Assembly (NCBI RefSeq): GCF_051020765.1 | Contig: NC_134944.1 | Span: 3,596,001 to 3,660,000, forward strand | Source: Lasioglossum baleicum | Taxonomy: Eukaryota > Arthropoda > Insecta > Hymenoptera > Halictidae | DNA length: 64,000 nt | Direction: 5' to 3' | In this document: positions 23,620 through 37,954 of the stretch, one piece after another | Position numbering within the stretch: position 1 is the first letter of the stretch | Layout of the letters: the number at the start of each line of letters is the position of its first letter | Notes under the pieces: model-generated | Told to the model about the DNA's origin: nothing | The model's database searches: none | What the model saw: only the letters and a program-made list of their open reading frames with translations | Translations under genes and position numbers: made by a program

Positions 23620-24537
23620 GTATGCATCGAAGGGAAGATATCGTCCGGGATGAGAGTTCGAATATTCACTTACAGCTCGGACGATGATGAGGCTCAAGGT
23701 CGACGATTGCCACTCCGAAATATTAATCTTTCAACCCGTGGATGTACCGCGTCGTGCAAAACCTGCGGCCCATGCTGTAATAATAGAATAGAACATTAAC
23801 AAAGTTGAAAGAAATGCAGTACATGCGTTGGCTACACAAGGGTTAATTTTAAGGGTTAATTTTTAATTTTCCGTCGCAGTTGACACCTTCGACGACCTGG
23901 AATATCCTTGCACGATCTTGAGTCTTAGTACATAGAAAAATACACCATTCTAATTTGAAAAACGGAGTCGACCTTCCCATATCAGAGGTGTGTAAAATAT
24001 AATTAAAGGAAAATTATCCATCGCGGCTGAATTCCTTGGCTGAATCGTTGGAACGTGAAAGGAGTAACGCTGAAAGTGCGCCCTCTAGAACGTTTGCATC
24101 GAGCGACAAAAGCGTTTTAACGAGTGCGTCGAGTGCCTCGCGAGTTCTCCTTCCCCCTCGCCCCGGATCATTAATTAGCTCGACTGAATCGAGAAAGAAA
24201 AGAAAAGGCGAGGGCAGCAGGCTCTCTACGTTTCGTGGGCCGCGATCGACAATAATAAAGAAGCGGGACAATTAGCCACTTTTAATAACATCGTTCCATC
24301 GGACGGACCTGTTTGTCCGATCTGGATCCCCGGCAATTTTCTTCCGCGGTCGCATCTCCCCTTTTTGGACGCGACCATCCTAATGATTTCGCGCACGTGT
24401 CGCCGGCCCGTAATTGCCGCTTAATTGACCTAATTTTCGCGTACGCGCGCGGTAAAAGGACAGGCTGAAGTTTTTCTTTTTCTTCTGTTTTTATTTGTAA
24501 GCATTTAAAACCCTTCTGGGTTTATTTCGCTTTACAG

Positions 24538-24650
24538 GAATAATGTAAGTGAATACAATAATATAGAATAGAGTAATAATATACAAGAAGAATACAATAA
24601 TAAAACAAGTGAATGCAATAATACAATAATAATACAAGTGAATGTCCGAT
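24538..24650 (+). repeat. AT-rich short tandem array (ATACAATAAT-like)
   Basis: The strings tacaataat, acaagtgaat and aataatacaa recur irregularly over about 110 bp. Confidence 0.7.
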
Positions 24651-27600
24651 AACTCTAACTATGTAAATTACAATCTTTGAAGAAAGAATAAATACTAAGA
24701 CAAGCTCCAATATTTGGCTTTGCTTAAACAAGATTCTGTGATTCGTATCTTAGTATCGTGAGTATCAAAAACGAGACTATGGAAAAATCGAATTTATCAG
24801 TGTGGGAGTACGAATTCAGCCCTTTTGAAAGGGGCGGAACATTTTTCGTGCACAGAAAGTTACAGGATTGACAGGTGGAAGATCGACAATTTTTCGCTTA
24901 CAATTCGGGCACACAGGATTCCCGGTTTGCGGAGGCTACAAACAGAAAGGATTTTTTTGCAATTTCGTCTACGTTTCCGGGCAAATTGACCACCGTGCAC
25001 ACTCACACACACCACCTGTCCCCCGGCATTGTTCCCCTCGTCGCCATCGCGTTCACCTACACCTGCGGCAGTACCTGTCTGTCTCCTGCACCTTTGTCTC
25101 CCATCGATGTCCCCCCTGCAATTTCTAGCTGCGAGCCTACAACTTTTACCTCCCGCCGTTCGCGAAACTTTCCTGCCAGCCGGAAACTGCCGCGACAGCT
25201 TTCCGCATAACTCTGACTTCGACCCCCCAGCGTTGCCCCCGAGCGATTCATGCGACGCGTCAAGAGTGTTTAATGAATAGATTAAACTTGAATCTTACAG
25301 CACTTGGCGACGTTGACAGGAGAGCCGTCCATTTTTTAATTGTCTTAGTTCTAGACTAAACAATACATTAGATACATTGACTCGAATCCAGACAGCCTCG
25401 GTTCGGATACTCGAGGCTCCACTAAATCGTGGATTGCGCAGCCAAACAAAGTCGGAAGTGTATCGTGTCGGTACTCGTTTTAACCGCAAAACTGTCGCGC
25501 ACAAATTGACAATGGTCTCACAGAAATTTAATAGAAAACAAAAAACCTTCTAAACCTCTAAAGGAGTAGATCTCGTGTTTAGCATGTGTCGAACGTGCTC
25601 TGGGTGCGTTGTACGAGCAATTACGAGACAGCTTGTATATTTGGAAGTTATTATCGTGGCGCACGAGGATATACACGGATATCGGGGACGCTGGCAATCA
25701 CGCTTGGACGCGGGGTAGGAAAAGGGGCCTAATTGTCGGCGAGTTATCGATGATCGATGATAACGGGTCGTGTTTCCCTTATCAGGGTCGGCCGATGTTC
25801 CGCGTAACCGGAGTCCTCGCGTGCAACGTTAAGCCGCTTACATCGTTACGTTACGTGTTTGGAAATTTTGAGAGGCCTCTGCTTCTCTTTCTCTCACTCG
25901 CATCGGCGAATAATCACGCATCAGGCTCCACGTCGCTTGGTCGTCTATATTTTACGATCATGCTACAACCTGTACGCAAACTGTCCGCTTTCGGGATAAC
26001 GATATGCGCTCGTCACGCTACCACGTAACTCGATTACACGCGCTGCCTGCTAATATTCCACTCGAGGCTCGTCGGCCGTGTAAAACAGCCACCTCGCGGT
26101 CTCCTCGAAAGGCAAATTTATCTTTTGCACCGGTGGAAATTGAGACGGGAAAACTGGCTGTCACCGCGATGGAATCAGCCATCCAATGAGATTGATTCGG
26201 ATGATTAATGCCGGCATTGATGAATGCCTCACAGTGCACAAATGTTTCTAACATAGCAAATATTTTTTAGACTTGTCGCTCGTAATCGGTTCGCCAGACA
26301 GTCCTAGAATGAGCTAATTTAAATATTTTTGGACTTGTACAGGACAGTCCTAGAATGAACAACTATCCGAAGACCGGAGAGAAAAGAATGGTATCGGCTC
26401 TCTCGCGTTCCGATTCATCAGGCAGCCGTTTAACAAAATCGTCGGGCTTTTGTTCGTTTTTAATCGACCGCGGGATTATACCCCAGACAGATCAAACATT
26501 TGAACGAGGCCAACGTTCCTAATGAAATTTCGCATCCCGCAAACGGTCGCCGCTCCGCAGCCGGTGGGGAAACTTCCATCGTAGCTTTTAATGTTTACAG
26601 AACTAATAGTTTAACATGCTCCTCTCGACGGCGCGGCGCGGCAGCGGGAATTTTCAGCGCCGCCAGGGAACCCTTCGGAGATCCAATAAAATTTCTCATT
26701 TAGCGGGAGCCGCGGTGTTGACTTTCTCCGCAGCTTTCGCTAACGAGAGAGATGCGCGTCTGTTCGACAGTATCGCGAAGGCTGCCACGTCTCCTCGCCG
26801 ACCGGAACGACAATTCGCTCGTTAATTAACGGTCAAACAAACTCTGCCTCCGACTCGTCATGTTTCCTCCGCTGTCCGGGGAAATGACTCTTCGTCGTCC
26901 CGAATCTGGATTCACCAGCTCGGAGCAATCTCTATGAGTTTAACAAACGTGTGATCAGAGATGTCCAAATGTTCGTTAATCGTTTTCGCAGTCACGATTT
27001 CACCTGAAACAGCTCGTCAAATTAACGTTTAATTATTCGGTTGGGTCGTGCGTAGACGGGTAGCTACTTTTCTGAGCTGCAAAGGCCGAGCCGAACGTAG
27101 AAAAGGACGCCCGAAACTTTCATCGTCGATTAAACCACTAAATACAGATGAAATTACAATCGTGGTTGGTCTTTTTTTAATCAGAAAAATGCCGCGAATA
27201 TACTGATGAAAGTTTCATAAAGAAAGAAGTAATACTAAAAATGATTGTAATAAATATTTGTGTTACGTACGAGGTACGAGAGATCGTCATTTTTCTATAT
27301 AAAAATTTGTCGAATGCCTGGAAAGATTGCAGTACACGCGCAGCAAGTTTTGGGCTGGCTGCGACGTCGCTTCCGGTTGGAAAAAATCGGGAAAGTCGCG
27401 CCGTGTTTCGTCAATCGTCAAAGTGGAAAAGCCCTCAAAGTGCACCGACGGAAAACGAGACACATAACGTTGTGTAGGCGCGTATGCACCGCGAATAATG
27501 CATGTTCATGAAGCGTCGTGCATATTTACGAGCGAATGTTCGCCGGGATCCGTGTCACAACTTTACAACACTTTCGATGTGCCATCTACAAAGGGAGCCT

Positions 27601-28938
27601 GTGCTGCACAGCGTTTTCCGTATCGAAGACCAGTCGCATAGCTAAATCGGTCCTGCTAATTGGGGAGCTTTTACCAAAATGATTGGGGAAAAGCGAAGAA
27701 TTGAAATTATTTAAAACAATTTCATATATGTTTGCGGGCGAATCGAGCAGCGTTCGGCGTCGCGGTGGCGTGTGCAATGATAATTTGTCAAGCAGAGCTC
27801 TCCTAAAAATTACACAAAGTGGCAGCGGCGAGCCGGCTGGCCTTGAAAGCCCGGCAATTACGTGTCTGCCGCGTATAAGCGGAGACGAGGCATGACATCA
27901 CGGTTTTGTGCGTTCGCACTGTACACACATACGCCGAGGGACCGCGTCACACGTGTCCCCGTCTGGAATTCATGCGATCCGGATCGTGGATGCGAATCCG
28001 ATGACACGGTTCTTGCAAAAGTTTGTTGTAAAGACGGCCTGCCGCTCAGGGTGAAGCGTAATTGCACCGACAACAGAGTAATTGCCGTGGAAAGTCGGGC
28101 GTGACGCGTCGCTCGCATAATCCGCCACGAAAGTGTTTCTGCACGATGTTCATTATTATTATTATTATTTATTTGTTGCCTTAAACCACACAAGGTTTAT
28201 ACATATAGCACATATATTATTAATAAAGTCGAGGGATCCGATATCTCCTTTAATATTCATTTTGATCACTTAATTTTTCCAATTTAATGTTTCACCTGAC
28301 AATATGATTTTTGAAGAAAATTTTTAAAAAATGCGTCGTTTCTGATTTTTCCGAGTAGAACAAGACAATTTTCATTGACCAGAGACTGCGTCTAGTGTAT
28401 AGTGTACGCAATAGACGTGGAGTGCCGGTATAGTTAGCGTGCAATATCCGAAATTGTTTGTCGGGAACAAATGTTCCGGATACGTGTACTCACTCCGGCG
28501 AGCAAATATCATCAAGGGATTCAATTTCGTCAAGAAATTGAAAACGACCGTCGAATTTCGATCCTACGCGTGGAAAGAAAATGCTGGGATTTCCATCGAA
28601 GCTACTGCATCGGCTCGATACCGGTGGGCAAACAAATTACGTAACTGGAATTGCAACAAAAGTATGAAGAACGGTTCGAGTCGTGTGACAGAAAGGAGAA
28701 CGTAATGAAATCGCTCGAGGCCAACTCTATTCAGTGCACGATCAATGAAATTACAGAACTAATGTACATACCACCGTTCAGTCCTACTGTTCTCGAAAAG
28801 GAGAAAATTGCTTTGTGTTTCTGGAGGAAATTCGTATTGTCTGAAACTTCGTGGACAATCGTTGATATTGATTAACCAGCACGATTCCTGTTGGAAAATC
28901 AACGGTGGGCTTATTTCTGAAGGTGCACCACTAATTTA

Positions 28939-29250
28939 TTTTTAGCACTTAATCCAGTAGAATTTCGTTGTAGGTGTTTTGAGATGTCTTCAGCAATTAA
29001 TCCGAAGAATTTGACATTATGAATCGAAAGATGAATGAAAATGACAATGAATTTTTAGCACTTAATCCAGTAGGATTTCGTTGTAGGTGTTTTGAGATTT
29101 CCTCGGCAATTAATCCCGAAGAATTTGACATTATGAATCGAAAGATGAATGAAAATGACAATGAATTTTTAGCACTTAATCCAGTAGGATTTCGTTGTAG
29201 GTGTTTTGAGATTTCCTCGGCAATTAATCCCGAAGAATTTGACATTACAA
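28939..29250 (+). repeat. 114-bp tandem repeat, ~2.7 copies, open in frame
   Basis: Units begin tttttagcacttaatccag at 28939, 29052 and 29166, spacings of 113 and 114 bp. The last two copies are nearly identical, which means a recent duplication; the first has a one-base deletion and more changes. Because 114 is a multiple of three, both strands carry a 38-residue repeating open frame (plus strand includes FLALNPVGFRCRCFE). The frame is probably a consequence of the period; no protein family is recognised. Confidence 0.9.
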
Positions 29251-30139
29251 ATTGTAAGAATTGCTAATAAATCCACCGAGAAGCATTTCGCGTCTATTAT
29301 CTTGCGCGAACACAGGCTCGCTGGTAATATCGCGTCTCGAACACAAGCGCAGTCTAATTTGCAGTGCATCATCGTTACACAGTTGCAACAAAGCATCGGC
29401 GAGGCAGACAAGAAATCCATTGCGGGCTCCATTAATTTCATCATCAATTACATTTCGATCGCAAATTGCGAGCGTCCGGCAACAAATTGAAGGGCGACGA
29501 TAAACCATTGCGTTCAAACGCATTCCACTTGTCCTCGGCGCGTGCATTCGTCGCCAAATGCATAGAGAGAGAGAGAGAGACAGCGATACACAGGTATAGA
29601 TGGACAGAGATTCACGTGTGCCGCCGAAACGCAAAGGAATTCCGTGCCGATTCCTCTTGTCAGTTCCATCGACGGCTACATTTCGATTTAACAGCGAGCT
29701 GTCGCGGGGCAAATTGTCGCTGGCGAAACGGCCCGATAACGTTCTGCCCGCTAATAAATTAAACGACACTGATAAACCGGTAGCGCCTCCGAAGCAGTCG
29801 CTTTCGCGATCATGCGACCGGAGAAAACCTGTTCCTTCCTTCGACGGCTGCTTATCTGAATCGGGTGGTATCATAACCGGAGCTCTTGTGTGCGTGTCCC
29901 GTGTGAAATGAATTTTCCATTAACCGAACCCGAGCTGATTCACGAGCTGTACACGCCAGCTCGCGTCAAATCGCGTGACCACTCGCGTCGACCATGCTCG
30001 CTCTTTCGAATGCCTCCGACACCCTTGTGGAGGCACATTAACCCTCATCCGTTCCTCGTTTTACAAACTGAATTTGTGCCTCGGTGTGAAATTGACGCGG
30101 TGGTAAATGATCGATGAAACAACAAGGTAAACAGTTATC

Positions 30140-30235
30140 TTTACCACGTTTTTATTAACTCGCTTTCTTGTCTATCTGTTTGTTTGTTTGTTTGTTTGTT
30201 TGTTTGTTTGTTTGTCTGTTCGTTCGGTACAAATA
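30140..30235 (+). repeat. (GTTT)n microsatellite inside a duplicated segment
   Basis: The segment with taccacgtttttattaactc, gctttcttg and a TTTG run ending ttcggta resembles 1080-1135 (taccacgttttcattagctc, gctttcttg, ttcggtgg). The repeat therefore lies in a dispersed element and has expanded here. Confidence 0.6.
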
Positions 30236-33200
30236 TTGCAATTGCTTTTAAACTAACTTCCCGATCAGCTAGAGACTTGAAACTTTAAACATAGCTCAGA
30301 ACTAGGTGACAATGCAATATTTAATCGGTTCCTCGATCGAACACGTTCTAGATCTATTTAGTTCGTTTGAACTTTCGTACGTTGAGGTAAACGGTCTGAA
30401 GTCTGAACGCCCGCTGTTCGTTCTCGCAACCGCTCGCGTTTGTTTTCGATATGCCACACTGAAATAAACCTGAAATTTACTACATTTCACACACACACAA
30501 GACTAAAAAGCAAAGAATAAAATTTAAATCAAAATAAATTTTAAAAAATACCACGTTTTTAAAAAGGACTGAAAGGTATAAAATAATTTTTCCTAGTCCC
30601 CGAACAGATTCCTAACCCCCATACAGATAGTCCTGAAAATTTGTGATTGTGAATTTTGAATAGCTATGAAAATACTTGTAAGATTTAAAACGAAAAACGT
30701 CGGGCGCAAGATAATTATTCACATCATTTGCAGTGCAATAAAATTGTTAAATGTTTAAAGTTAAGAAATAGGCAAACAAGACTACTATTATAATTGTTGG
30801 TAAATGAACAAGCGAAAATTACCAGATCCAAATAAACGAGGATCATACGCGGTATGATCTGGTATCGACGAGGTAATTAACCCGTGGTTCGATAATTTTT
30901 CGATCGCATAAATTAGCGTTTCCCCTAATTTGCAACCGAGCATCCTTCATTCGCGAGTCTTCGCAAATCCGCGTATTATTAGCTTGCATTATTGATTTAT
31001 TATTTAATAGTCGATGAGAGCGCACGCGCGAGCTAAATCGGGATTAACTGTGTATTCGTTTGTCGTTGCACTATAGTTTTCGTATTAATGACACTCTCGC
31101 GGGGTTGTGCCAGACGGAAGAGGGATGAAGGGAACACAACTTCGTTTATTCAATAATAATTCTCGTTGCATCATTAACCAACGATATTATTGCTCGAAAA
31201 TAATACTGGCTGTCGGATTATTGTTACATCGTCGTTTTGCGAATTAAACGGTTTCGCGATCACCACAATAATGAGATTCGATCGTTATTATCATTGCTAC
31301 TATCATTGCTGCTCGTATTACAGAGAGATAATCGGGTTTCTGTAATGTAATGCAGTTTCGCGTGCAAATATTGCAGGTTTGTAACAAATTCACTGAATTC
31401 GACTCTGTTCATTTCTTCAGTGAATTACGAAAAATGACTGAAAATCTTTTTATCAATATTCTTGTAACAGATAGTGAAAAATGTGCATGAAAAGAGGCGT
31501 GTATCCGTTATAAACTAAACATGAGCAAAGCCTTTTTTTCCAGGGACAGTAATATTTCACTCGGGCTGTTGTTCTTTTTTTTCCGCGAGATACAAGAACA
31601 TTAGTTCTCATTATCTAAATTATGTATCGCCTTATTGTTAGTTTGTTGCACCTGCTACTTAGAGAGCGCGAGGCAAGATTAAGAATGTGTAATATGATTA
31701 GAGTGAAAGATGAGGGGACAATCAAGGTCTTCGCGAAACAGCTCTACTAGCTGGAAACCGTCCTTTGACTATCTGAAATTATGTATCTCGGGGCGTTACA
31801 TTGAAAAATATTACAGTGTTTAAGTTATATTCATTACGTGGTATCCAGTTGCCTTCATTATGCAACATCGTCGAGGTTTCCTGCGAGTTAAATAGCCCCG
31901 GTGCGGCGCTCTCGCGAGCCTCTCCGCCGCGCGAATACGGTTATTACTAAATATTATCATACAGTAATTGGACTGTCACGTATCTATAAAGTTAGCCAAG
32001 TCAATTTATATTCAAACCTGTCGTTAACCGCGAACGGACCCGGGAAGTGACAGATTCACGACGCTGCGACATTTCATCGCACGCTGACAACTCTTACCGG
32101 AGACTCCTTTTACTTTTAATGGACGTGTTCGCACACGCACGTACCGTACTCATGAATGAACCACCTACTTTCTTCAAAATTCAACAAAATTATTCTTTCA
32201 TATTATTGTGAGCCCCAGCGGATGTTATGCATTTAGAAAATGTAAAAATACGAAGACAATTTCCGTGCCTTCACAGTCGCCGACAGGTTGACAAGATCGA
32301 TGAACAGGATCTAGCGCGCATCGAATGCGATCAATTATGTTCGTGTGTGTTTTGTTTCGCCGCGAGTTCCTTTATTTCCGATTTTCCTTTAACCAATTCG
32401 AGCAGATTGCGAAAAGAATCCGGTACGTTTCGCATGATCGGAGTTGGCCTCTTTGCTCGACGGAGCACATTGTATCGGAATTGGGACGAGATCCCCATTA
32501 ACTCTGCGAACCGGCGAACCGTTCTCCTATATCGCCTGGCCGACGATTGTTCTCTCTTCGGGTAACAAACCGTTTCTCCCTCTGAATCGTGAACTCTCGT
32601 GATAGCGCGGAGCTACCGGGACGTGACTCGGCTTAATACCGCTTTCCTATGAGAACCGTATCGAGCGCGTTCACCAAAAAACTTTCCACCCCTGTCGATT
32701 TGTCGACTCTTGCAAAAACTACTCTTCCTTAACTGCGATATTCGACCAATCATCAAATTAAATATCCGAGCAGAACAATTAAGGAAGGCAATAAATCCAG
32801 AAGTCTGTCGAACCACAGCAAGATAATACATCACTCTACGATCGTTATATTAAGTGATACTTCGAACGTGTCGCACCTTGTTGCAACGGTGCACTCGGTC
32901 GACCATCTGCGTCAATAAATTGTTGCACGATCGCTCGATCTAGTACCTCATTGATACAGGATCGATTTACTGTGGACTCGAGCGATGAATGAATCAAGAC
33001 TAGTATGGTTCAGAGGAGCCATGTATTATTGTGATGAATGGTGGGTGTTCGGCATCTTGAGACGTGTCGGGAGAAATGAGCTGCTCACGAGACGTTGCAT
33101 AATTCTCTTGCAGATTTTCAAAAAGTTTCACAGACTTGTGTTAACCCTCATTCTGTTCCGTTATGAAACTCTTTCCGACTTGTCTTCCCGATGTTCACTT

Positions 33201-34110
33201 TGCAACTGTGAAGACAGAACTGCAGACGATCGATATTATTGTACGATATCAATTATTGTGCAACATATTGCAACATATACTATAAACAATAGCGACTGCA
33301 TCGCCGAATAAAAAAGCTGCTCCGCAAAGAATAAAAATCAGCGTCCGCTCCGCGCGCCGGGCAAATCGACCAAGTCTATGTTTTTTAAACAACACCGCGC
33401 GGAGGAAAGGGATCAAAGAGAGGAAAAAGTTGCCGGTTAATTAATATCCCGCCGCCGTCCGTTTGCAACGGGTAATGATATCCCTGCGCTTTTTCTGGCG
33501 TGGTCGCATTTTTCATCGGTGCATAATCACCGCATCGACGAAGCTCCGGATAAAGGGAAGGAGCCCCGGCGATGGTGGCCGGGATCCCAGTAAACCCGGT
33601 TGCTGGAAATTACGCGAAATCAGCGAACTACCGATATTTCACGAACGATTATCGCTTTTTCCCCAGGCCGGATATTACCGAACTGCTGATTCATGAATCG
33701 GCGCTGGGTATCATTAATGCGAAACAACAGATGCCGACCGCCGATTTATATTCACGAGGATGCCTCTCGGAACCGAACGTAACGGAATAGAACGCTGCAA
33801 TTTCCTGTTTCCTTTCCTCTAATTGATTTCATTAATAAGCCTCCTCTGCTCGGATATTTCTAACGACAAGGCCCGCCGCGCCGCCGCTTCCCAAAACGAA
33901 TCGAAATTGATCACCGTTTCCAGACATTATCAAGCGAATTGCTAAAGTCGTGTTGTCGAGCAATACAATTTTATCATTCCTCGAGAAAATTATATACGTG
34001 TTACGCTTTATCTCGTTGTTCGCAGCTCTACCGCAAATTATGTCAGTTTTCAGTAAACAGGCGCTAAATAAGCTAGTTACAATTATGCAAAATTTTATCA
34101 GTGTTATGAG

Positions 34111-34278
34111 TGGACAGCGGATGTTTATGCAATTTTCAATTTATCTAGACAAACTAAGAAAGCGGAATAAAATAGAATCTTGTTTAGCGGAGCAGTACTA
34201 AATTTTCTATCGAATTTTATAGCCTACACTTTTTTGAACATTTCCAGAAGCCATAAACGCGGAAAAATCCCCAATCTA
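34111..34278 (+). mobile_element. hAT-like MITE family A, degenerate copy
   Basis: The left end is tggacagcggatgtttatgc and the right end is aaaaatccccaatcta. The flanks GTTATGAG/ATTATGAA match at 6 of 8 positions. The left half is shared with the solo end at 51540 (gtttatgcaattttcaattt). Confidence 0.5.
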
Positions 34279-36130
34279 ATTATGAATGTTATTTTTACAG
34301 ATCTTATGTTCAGAGAATTTTAATTTTACTAGAATCATTAGGAAAAGTGATTGACATGGACGGAGTTTACATCGATTGCAAGGAGCAGGAAGGCAGGACT
34401 TTTATCTTTCTTTGATCATTCCTTTAACAAGTAGGAAATGATACGTTCTCAAATTGTGTTAGTCTTTCCACTGTTCGCAGCTGTCGATTTTTCTCGTAAA
34501 TGCATAAAATCCGCTCATTACAATAATAGTACACACCTGTCTGTCTTCGGCCTCCTCTTCGCTTCATACCCATTCATCTATCTCCTCATTCTTCCTCCCA
34601 CAACTTCCTCGATTCTAAGTTCTCTATTTGCTTCCCATGAATACTAAACAGATGAAGAAGCAAGATACTACGTTCGCAGAAGGATATAGGTACATTAAGA
34701 CGTGCCGCATACGACAATTGCTACGCCCTTCGCGAATTCCACGGCGTAATTATACATCGTTCACTGTGGATCCATAAAATTTGTCCTGCTTGCCAAGGAT
34801 AACAATTATCTTCATTTTATACGAATATTTGTAATTGTCATTTGCAATGAGCCACGAAAGTATTTTGACGCCATTTAAAACAGCGCAACTTTTTTATCAT
34901 TGTACCAAACGACCTGATTTTTTTTATAATCAATTATTTACAATCAGCAAATTATCAACTCTTGTACAAACCCCATACAAGCCGAATTTTCGTAGGGTGA
35001 ACCACTTTTACTCGAAGATTTCGAAGATTTTAGTTCTTCCCTCGAGATATATTCGAAGGAAACGTTTTCGGTCGAATTTTGTCGCGGCAGTTGTCGATAA
35101 AAGGAAGTGATTTTTGCCGGGCGAAGGAGGCGCGCCGGTAACACGAATCAGCGATCGTTTCGCGACACGCGATTAAACTAATTTCAGGACACGCGAGAGC
35201 GCGGCGGTGTCGTATTTTATTCGAGAGATTCAATTACAGCACGCCACGGGCCGGCTGGCACCCCAGCCGACATAATTCTCTGGCGAACGGAAGGCGGAGT
35301 TGCTTAAGCGTGAAAACGGCATAATTCCCGCGAAAATTTAGGGCTTTATTTACTCGCCGCAAATGGAATTTCCCTGCGTGCCACCCCCTCGCGCGGAGGG
35401 TGGAAAACACAGTGGCGATGCTGAAGGAAGGGGGAGTAGAGAGTGGGAAGGCGGCGTGCTTCAAATAAAAGAGATTTCTGCCAGTGGCGTAGCCAATAAA
35501 CAAGGCTTACTGCCAACTTTACGACTGCCGGGGCACAGGTGCTTGAACCACTCCATGCGTCAGCCTCTTGTACCAAGGAGCTTATCAATCGCTCGGGATG
35601 CAAACCACCCGTGCTCGCCTAGAATTACAACAAACGATCCTGCAAATTAGCCACGAATTTACCCGGCCATCCTCATCCCTCTTGCCGACCGTGACAAATT
35701 TTATGGGCCCGCAGCGGACCGTTTAACTCTTGTGTCAAACAAAATGTTTAGATTATTTAAGACTATAAATTAACACCCGGTGATTATTCCATAATTGTTG
35801 AAAGTTTATGATTCATGGCTCAGGATTTCTTACAATCTTAATCATAAATTTTAATCGTAAACCAACAACTCACCCTCAACAACAAAATCCAATAATTTCC
35901 TTCGGGATTATTGTGTAAAAGAAGATTCTCAAGCTTCCATTCGGTGCAGCACAATTACATATTGAAAAGCCTATTAATAGGCTACCGGTACATAAAGTGT
36001 TAATATATTAGCGAGTAAAGAATGGACATTAAGATAAATTTTGTGATATTTCTTAGAGGAATATTAACAAATTGTTGAAAGAAATATTGTAAATGTATAC
36101 CCGGGTACCCGGTTGATTACACAAGGGTGG

Positions 36131-36450
36131 TTAACCCTTTGTACTCGGAGCTATTTTAACACTAACCGTACCGGGTACAAAATGTATAGGATATATATCG
36201 TTTTATAAAAATTAAAAGACTAGATTTATTTATTATAATACGTGCTCTATTGAGTAATTGCTAATGAAAGCACACACATCTTTGTAATTTCAATCATTCA
36301 AAAATGAACAACGAGTCTTCCGACCGAAAATATTTCCACTCCCTATGAGTTTTTAAATTTTATGCACATGAAATTGGTATAATACCTCATGCAATACCGT
36401 GAGAACCGTGACATAAAAATTTGCAAAGAATTTAGGCAACTGCAATCAAC
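36131..36450 (+). mobile_element. TTAA-CCCTTTG family C element, right border uncertain
   Basis: It begins TTAACCCTTTGTACTCGGAG. Internally tgaaattggtataatacctc matches the 16743 copy. The right end is not clear. Confidence 0.45.
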
Positions 36451-36960
36451 CTAGACCAGCTTTGAATGAGTCCCAACAAAATGACGGACCGTGGAAAAAC
36501 AGGCGCGGAGGAATTCAAGCGAGTTTCACCGAGAGTCGTTCGATGCATCGTTTCTCCGTGCGCAACTCGTCGCAATTTGCGGTTTGCCCGATCGGCTCGC
36601 GTGATCGTTTGTTAAGAGACCGCCGAGTCGAGCCGAGCCGAGCCGCGTCGCGCCGTTTCGCAGTCGTATAGCCGTCTCCACGGTTGTCGTCGAACGATTC
36701 CGTGAAGTGACGTTGCCTTTTTGCGAAGGTATCGGTTGATCATCTTATACCGATACTTTGTAAGGCGTAATTCTCCGTACACGGCGCTGTTTACGCTTGT
36801 ACTTGCAAATCGTTCCTCCCATAAAACGTTCATTCGAATGGCAAATCGAGTTCCCCCCCTCGGTGAAATTGCTCCTTCCATTTTCATCATGCCTTGCAGG
36901 AAACGAATTCACAGAGAACGTTTTACTCGTACCATAAATTTTAGGTGTCTCATTTTATTT
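36451..36960. other. Gene-free stretch
   Basis: It holds (GAGCC)-type pentanucleotide repeats at about 36626-36647 and overlapping short frames; nothing else is recognised. Confidence 0.35.
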
Positions 36961-36961
36961 T

Positions 36962-37150
36962 TTACCCCTTCGCACTCGAAGCAATTTTAATTCCAAAATT
37001 TATGTAAACTTGTGTAATCTTTTTTACACTGTGCACATGGAATTAACCTGTTTGCTCATATGACAGTTGAGCTTCTCACAGTTTATAGAAATCAGAATTT
37101 AATAATATTCAAACTGTTTTGAATAATTTACACAGTTTATTAAAACTTTT
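36962..37150 (+). mobile_element. Family C-related element
   Basis: The start ttcgcactcgaagcaatttt followed by aattcc is shared with 60255. The interior with gacagttga and a region containing gaatttaataat is shared with 60340-60380 and 49609-49640. Confidence 0.45.
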
Positions 37151-37954
37151 GGTGGCAATTCGTCGTCGATTTCGTCAGCAATTGATATTTAAATACCCGA
37201 GAGAGCTTCCCTTATAGTATCGCGCTTTATCTGATGTTTAATATGTTCGCACGCGTTTTATTATTCGAGCGGTACTACTCTTTGTCCCGGGGCTTGTTTA
37301 TCCGATTTTTGTAACAAATTGCTCGGGCCGGTTGTTCGTCGAAATTCGTTAATTTCAATTACAAATGGCCCGGATGAAATAAATAGTCGCCGGATATCCC
37401 GAAAGTTCGTTTTCAAACACCGCGTCACCTTTATTTGTGCAAATCACTCTGCGACCGGGCGGGGGGAATGGTTAATTGCTCTTCTATCTCTGCAAATAAT
37501 TACTTAACGCCGACGTTTGTTATTCGCGTTTTCCCGAGCGAAGTCCTCCTAAGCCCGCGCTCGCACACGGAACTATGCAAATTTATGATCGATCACTATT
37601 ATAACCAACATTTTCCATGCAAATGTTAAAGCTACAAAACGGACGCAGCCATTAAAAACTATTACCCGCTCCACCGTACATGTATTCCACTCGGTTAATC
37701 ATTATTATTATCTTGATCTTAAGTGCTTCGAGTCGCGCGAGCACGGAGATGCAGGTTCCCTTTTTTAAATTATTAGCTTATAGAAAAATTATCGCGCACT
37801 TGTTCGGCTCGGTGATCGTTTTTATTTATTTTCGGAAAAAAGAGACGCTCGTTTATCTGCTTCATTATACTCTCCGCAGTTTTATTTTCAGTACTTATTA
37901 CGGGTTTATTACGATGCGGGAACAAGTGCTGCAAATAACTACATTTTTGGGGTT

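Larger units (their letters stand above)
22357..28930. other. Gene-free stretch with microsatellites
   Basis: No exon is recognised on either strand. It contains a (CT)n run at 23563-23615, an ATACAATAAT-like low-complexity array at 24538-24650 and (ATT)n at 28151-28170. A TTAA-type border motif occurs near 23840. Many open frames overlap on both strands without domain signatures. Confidence 0.35.
29251..35700. other. Gene-free stretch with microsatellites and decayed elements
   Basis: (GTTT)n lies at 30177-30214, and a family A copy at 34111-34278. The longest open frame (29245-29874 minus, 209 codons) passes through a GA-repeat-derived Ser/Leu run and resembles no protein I know. No RNA gene is recognised. 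Confidence 0.35.

Noticed and set aside
29245..29874. Longest minus-strand ORF, 209 codons
   Set aside because: Crosses a GA microsatellite and the tandem repeat region, overlaps open frames on the other strand, and has no recognisable domain.
30177..30214. Regular TTTG repeat as a CRISPR-like or functional array
   Set aside because: Uninterrupted tetranucleotide microsatellite without spacers, in a eukaryotic context.
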